A DNA stretch of 8,723 bases from Oceanospirillaceae bacterium. Its GTDB lineage: Bacteria; Pseudomonadota; Gammaproteobacteria; Pseudomonadales; Balneatricaceae. The stretch spans positions 1 through 8,723 of the forward strand of contig JAGSHA010000117.1 of assembly GCA_023954795.1 (NCBI GenBank), given 5' to 3'. Under the pieces are notes generated by a model that was not told the origin of the DNA, did not search any database, and worked only from the letters and a program-made list of their open reading frames with translations. Positions 5,564-8,723 of this stretch are shown one piece after another. The translations under genes and the position numbers were made by a program. The stretch's first letter is position 1. Each line of letters starts with the position of its first letter.

Positions 5564-7474
5564 ATGATAGATCCAAACGACAAGAACCTCCCACAGATTG
5601 ATACCGAAGATCCAAAAGCGACGGAACATGTGAAGCTTAGTCGCCGTTTGTTCCTGGGTGGCTCTGCTGCGCTGGTCGGCGCTGTAGGCACCATGGGTGC
5701 AACCATGGGTTCGGCGCTGATGCCATCGACGGCACATGCATCGTCTGACAGCAAACACACGGTTGGCCCGGGTGAGCTGGATGAGTACTACGGCTTCTGG
5801 AGTGGCGGTCATTCCGGTGAAGTACGTATTCTGGGTCTGCCATCGATGCGTGAACTGATGCGTATTCCGGTGTTTAACGTCGACAGCGCAACCGGTTGGG
5901 GTCTGACCAACGAAAGTAAGGCGGTGCTGGGTGAAAATGCACCACTGGGCGGTGATTGCCACCATCCACATATGTCGATGACCGATGGTCACTACGACGG
6001 TAAGTACATCTTCATCAACGATAAGGCCAACACCCGTGTTGCCCGTATCCGCGGTGACATTATGAAGACCGATAAGATCACCACAGTGCCAAACTGTCAG
6101 GCGATCCACGGTCTGCGTGTGCAGAAAGTGCCGCACACCAAGTACGTCTTTGCCAACGCAGAGTTCCGTATGCCGCATCCGAATAACGGCCTGAATATGG
6201 ATGACATTGAAGGCTACTACACTATGTTTTCTGCCATTAATGCAGAGACCATGGAAGTGGATTGGCAGGTGATTGTCGACGGTAACCTGGATAACACCGA
6301 CGCGGATTATACCGGCAAGTATGCCTTCTCTACCTGCTACAACGCTGAAGGTGCGATCGATCTGGCCGGTTCCATGCGTCTGGAACGTGACCACTTGGTT
6401 GTCTTCAACATCGAGCGTATTGAAGCCGCAGTGAAAGCGGGCAATTTCCAGAATCTGGGCGACTCTAAAGTCCCTGTGGTGAATGGTCGTAAAGGTTCCG
6501 ATCTGACCCGTTACATCCCAGTACCGAAAAACCCGCATGGTATCAACACTGCACCGGGTGGTAAGTACGCGGTTGCCAACGGTAAGCTGTCACCAACCGT
6601 CACCGTACTGCAGCTGGACAAGTTTGACGCGTTGTTCGAAGACAAGATCAAACCACGTGACACGGTTGTCGCAGAAGTGGAGCTGGGTCTGGGACCGTTG
6701 CACACTGCGTTTGATGGTCGTGGCAATGCATTCACCACTCTGTTTATCGATAGCCAGGTATGTAAGTGGGATGTCGAGAAAGCGATCCGTGCTTACAACG
6801 GTGAAAAAGTGGATTACATTGTTCAGAAACTGGATGTGCATTACCAGCCAGGTCATAACCACACCACCATGGGTGAAACCCGTGATGCGGATGGCAAGTA
6901 TCTGGTTTCCCTGCAGAAGTTCTCCAAAGACCGCTTCCTGAAGTGTGGGCCTCTGCATGCCGAGAACGATCAGTTGATCGATATCTCCGGTGATGAGATG
7001 AAGCTGATCCATGATGGCCCAACGTACGCAGAGCCGCACGATTGCATGATCGTTCACCGGTCAAAAGTGAAAACACGCAAGCTGTATGATCGTAAAGATC
7101 CAACCTTCGCGATGACTGTTGAAATGGCGAAGAAAGATGGTGTGACACTGGAAACCGACAACAAGATCATCCGTGAAGGTAACAAGGTTCGTGTTTACAT
7201 GACCTCGGTTGCGCCAAGTTACGGCATGAACGAGTTCAACGTGAAGCAGGGTGATGAGGTGACAGTGATCATCACCAACCTTGACCAGATCGAAGACGTG
7301 TCCCACGGTTTCTGTATGGTGAACCACGGTGCACAGATGGAGATCAGTCCACAGCAGACCGCATCCATTACCTTTATGGCGAATGATCCGGGCGTTCACT
7401 GGTTCTACTGCAACTGGTTCTGTCACGCGCTACACATGGAGATGCGTGGTCGAATGCTGGTTGAACCGGCGTAA
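5564..7474 (+). CDS. nosZ: Nitrous-oxide reductase, clade I (TAT-dependent)
   Basis: Periplasmic homodimeric multicopper enzyme that reduces N2O to N2, the last step of denitrification. The 636-aa precursor has a twin-arginine signal SRRLFLGG (26-33) with probable cleavage after AHA (57-59), which marks clade I. The seven-bladed propeller carries all seven CuZ histidines: H133 and H134 (in DCHHPH), H182 (AIHGLR), H325 (NPHGIN), H380 (PLHTAF), H431 (GHNHTTMGE) and H492 (EPHDCM). The C-terminal cupredoxin domain holds the CuA ligands H581, C616, W618 (backbone), C620, H624 and M627 in CNWFCHALHMEM. No key residue is missing, so the enzyme should be functional. GGAG (5550-5553) precedes the ATG at 5564. 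It is probably co-transcribed with nosR and ends before a strong hairpin. Confidence 0.99.
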   Translation: MIDPNDKNLPQIDTEDPKATEHVKLSRRLFLGGSAALVGAVGTMGATMGSALMPSTAHASSDSKHTVGPGELDEYYGFWSGGHSGEVRILGLPSMRELMRIPVFNVDSATGWGLTNESKAVLGENAPLGGDCHHPHMSMTDGHYDGKYIFINDKANTRVARIRGDIMKTDKITTVPNCQAIHGLRVQKVPHTKYVFANAEFRMPHPNNGLNMDDIEGYYTMFSAINAETMEVDWQVIVDGNLDNTDADYTGKYAFSTCYNAEGAIDLAGSMRLERDHLVVFNIERIEAAVKAGNFQNLGDSKVPVVNGRKGSDLTRYIPVPKNPHGINTAPGGKYAVANGKLSPTVTVLQLDKFDALFEDKIKPRDTVVAEVELGLGPLHTAFDGRGNAFTTLFIDSQVCKWDVEKAIRAYNGEKVDYIVQKLDVHYQPGHNHTTMGETRDADGKYLVSLQKFSKDRFLKCGPLHAENDQLIDISGDEMKLIHDGPTYAEPHDCMIVHRSKVKTRKLYDRKDPTFAMTVEMAKKDGVTLETDNKIIREGNKVRVYMTSVAPSYGMNEFNVKQGDEVTVIITNLDQIEDVSHGFCMVNHGAQMEISPQQTASITFMANDPGVHWFYCNWFCHALHMEMRGRMLVEPA

Positions 7475-7528
7475 GTCACTGCAACAGGTATGACTGTGAT
7501 TGAATAATCACAGGTGGTACGCTCAAAG

Positions 7529-7576
7529 CCCGGCCCTGAATACGTTGTCCTCGTGATTCTGGGCCGGGTGTTTTTT
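7529..7576 (+). terminator. Intrinsic terminator or attenuator between nosZ and nosD
   Basis: A perfect 8-bp GC-rich stem CCCGGCCC (7529-7536) / GGGCCGGG (7561-7568) is extended, after one T-T mismatch, by GAAT/ATTC (7538-7541 / 7556-7559). TG and six T (7571-7576) follow. It lies 54 bp after the nosZ stop and 31 bp before the nosD start. As nosD has no clear promoter of its own in the gap, partial read-through is the simplest reading. That would give more nosZ than maturation-gene mRNA. Confidence 0.85.
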
Positions 7577-7607
7577 CTCCACACCGGAGGCTGAATTGGA
7601 GGCTTAT

Positions 7608-8723
7608 ATGGGTGTGTGGTTTGCTCGGCTTATTTCTGCGCTGAGCATCAGTGTTATTTTTTCTGCGCAGGCGGAAGTCATACATGTTTCCCCGACAGAG
7701 AATCTGCAGGCCGTACTGGATAACAGTCAGGCCGGAGATCAGATCGTGTTGTCCAAAGGGGTTTATCAGGGCAACTTTGTTCTTCCCCAATCTATCGAGT
7801 TGACGGGTGATAAAGGTGCAGTATTGGATGGTCAGAACAAAGGCCATGCGCTGCAGATCAGTCAGCCATTAACCTACGTCCATCACCTGCGCATTCAAAA
7901 CTGGGGTGATGATCTCACCGACATGAACGCCGGTATATTTGTAGCCAAATCGGCAGCAACGTCTCGTATCGAACATAACTATTTGCACGGCGGCGGTTTT
8001 GGTATCTGGGTTGATGCCACACCGGATGTGCAGATTATTTCCAACAAGGTGGAAGGTGATCTGAATCTGCGATCTTCCGACCGCGGTAACGGTATCCATC
8101 TGTTTAATGTTAAAGGGTTGCTGGCTCAGGATAATGAGGTCTGGCACACCCGCGACGGTATCTACATTGATACCAGTAACGGCAACAAGCTGATCGGTAA
8201 CTATCTGCACGACCTGCGTTACGGCGTGCACTACATGTATTCCTATCACAATCTGGTGCAGGACAACTTTACCTATCAGACCCGCACCGGGTATGCGCTG
8301 ATGCAGTCCAAGTTTCTGACGGTCATCGGCAACCGCTCTAAAAACGATGCCAACTACGGCATTCTGATGAACTACATCACCAACTCGACGATCCAGAATA
8401 ACCGGGTCGAGGGGATTCAGAATACGCGTAACCCTCATATGCAACAGAGCAGCAGTCAGGTTGGACTGGAAGGTAAAGCACTGTTTATCTACAACTCGCT
8501 GTTCAATAAGATCCGCGACAACCTGTTTGCCGAAAGTGATATGGGTATTCATCTGACAGCGGGATCTGAAGAGAACGTGTTAAGTGGCAATGCGTTTATC
8601 AGTAACAAAGAGCAAGTGAAGCACGTCCCCACCCGTAAGCAGGATTGGTCCAATGAGGGCGTGGGTAATTTCTGGAGTGATTACCTGGGCTGGGATATGG
8701 ACGGTGATGGTATTGGGGATGTG
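7608..8723 (+). CDS. nosD: NosD, periplasmic beta-helix protein for CuZ-site maturation (partial)
   Basis: Periplasmic component of the NosDFY complex, in which NosF (ATPase) and NosY (membrane) drive assembly of the copper-sulfide CuZ centre of NosZ. The reading frame opens at ATG 7608 behind GGAGG (7598-7602) and runs without a stop for 372 codons to the window edge, so the 3' end is missing. Residues 1-22 form a signal peptide ending AQA. The rest shows the repeating short-strand pattern of a right-handed parallel beta-helix (CASH/PbH1 repeats), with many N and G turns such as GNYLHDL, QNNRV and GNAFIS. The last residues, WSNEGVGNFWSDYLGWDMDGDG, match the conserved NosD C-terminal block, so probably some 50-80 residues are cut off. 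nosF and nosY are expected to the right. Confidence 0.96.
   Translation, partial: MGVWFARLISALSISVIFSAQAEVIHVSPTENLQAVLDNSQAGDQIVLSKGVYQGNFVLPQSIELTGDKGAVLDGQNKGHALQISQPLTYVHHLRIQNWGDDLTDMNAGIFVAKSAATSRIEHNYLHGGGFGIWVDATPDVQIISNKVEGDLNLRSSDRGNGIHLFNVKGLLAQDNEVWHTRDGIYIDTSNGNKLIGNYLHDLRYGVHYMYSYHNLVQDNFTYQTRTGYALMQSKFLTVIGNRSKNDANYGILMNYITNSTIQNNRVEGIQNTRNPHMQQSSSQVGLEGKALFIYNSLFNKIRDNLFAESDMGIHLTAGSEENVLSGNAFISNKEQVKHVPTRKQDWSNEGVGNFWSDYLGWDMDGDGIGDV

Noticed and set aside
5471..6538. 355-codon open frame on the minus strand over nosZ
   Set aside because: It is antisense to the unmistakable nosZ coding sequence, and its His/Thr/Val-rich translation reflects the codon use of the opposite strand.
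7869..8552. 227-codon open frame on the minus strand over nosD
   Set aside because: The plus strand encodes NosD with signal peptide, ribosome-binding site and the conserved C-terminal block. The minus-strand product is a mirror of it.

Overview
This window carries the 5' part of a nitrous oxide reductase (nos) locus from what looks like a gammaproteobacterium. The evidence is the nosR-nosZ-nosD order, a clade I NosZ with a twin-arginine signal, GTAG-headed REP-type repeats and a consensus FNR-type operator. A marine Oceanospirillales- or Alteromonadales-like host is plausible, but that is inference from overall protein flavour and not proven by the sequence.

Layout. An OmpR-family response regulator (36-755, +) is followed by an intergenic patch holding three copies of a 32-bp REP-like palindromic element. 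A symmetrical hairpin terminator then serves both this gene and a convergent gene. That gene (2462 down to 1053, -) encodes a polytopic permease of the NCS2/SulP type with unknown substrate. A regulatory region of about 315 bp separates it from the divergent nos transcription unit. This region contains a perfect FNR-type box (2682-2695), correctly placed for class II activation of the first rightward gene.

The rightward unit starts with a small secreted CusF-like Cu(I)-binding protein (2779-3144). A spacer with two potential RNA hairpins follows. Next come nosR (3325-5487, flavin/iron-sulfur membrane electron donor), nosZ (5564-7474, the multicopper N2O reductase with all CuA and CuZ ligands visible) and a hairpin terminator or attenuator. 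The last gene is nosD (7608 to the window edge, partial), a periplasmic beta-helix protein needed for CuZ assembly.

How it fits together. NosZ is exported by Tat and needs copper, sulfide and electrons. NosR supplies electrons or maintains the active site. NosD belongs to the ABC-type maturation complex NosDFY, whose other genes would lie beyond the right edge. The CusF-like protein is the unusual part. Its position as promoter-proximal gene behind an oxygen-responsive box suggests it buffers or delivers periplasmic copper for NosZ during anaerobic growth, a role usually given to NosL. Apart from this gene, the divergent permease and the repeats, the locus is a conventional denitrification cluster. 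I saw no CRISPR array, tRNA, rRNA or insertion sequence.
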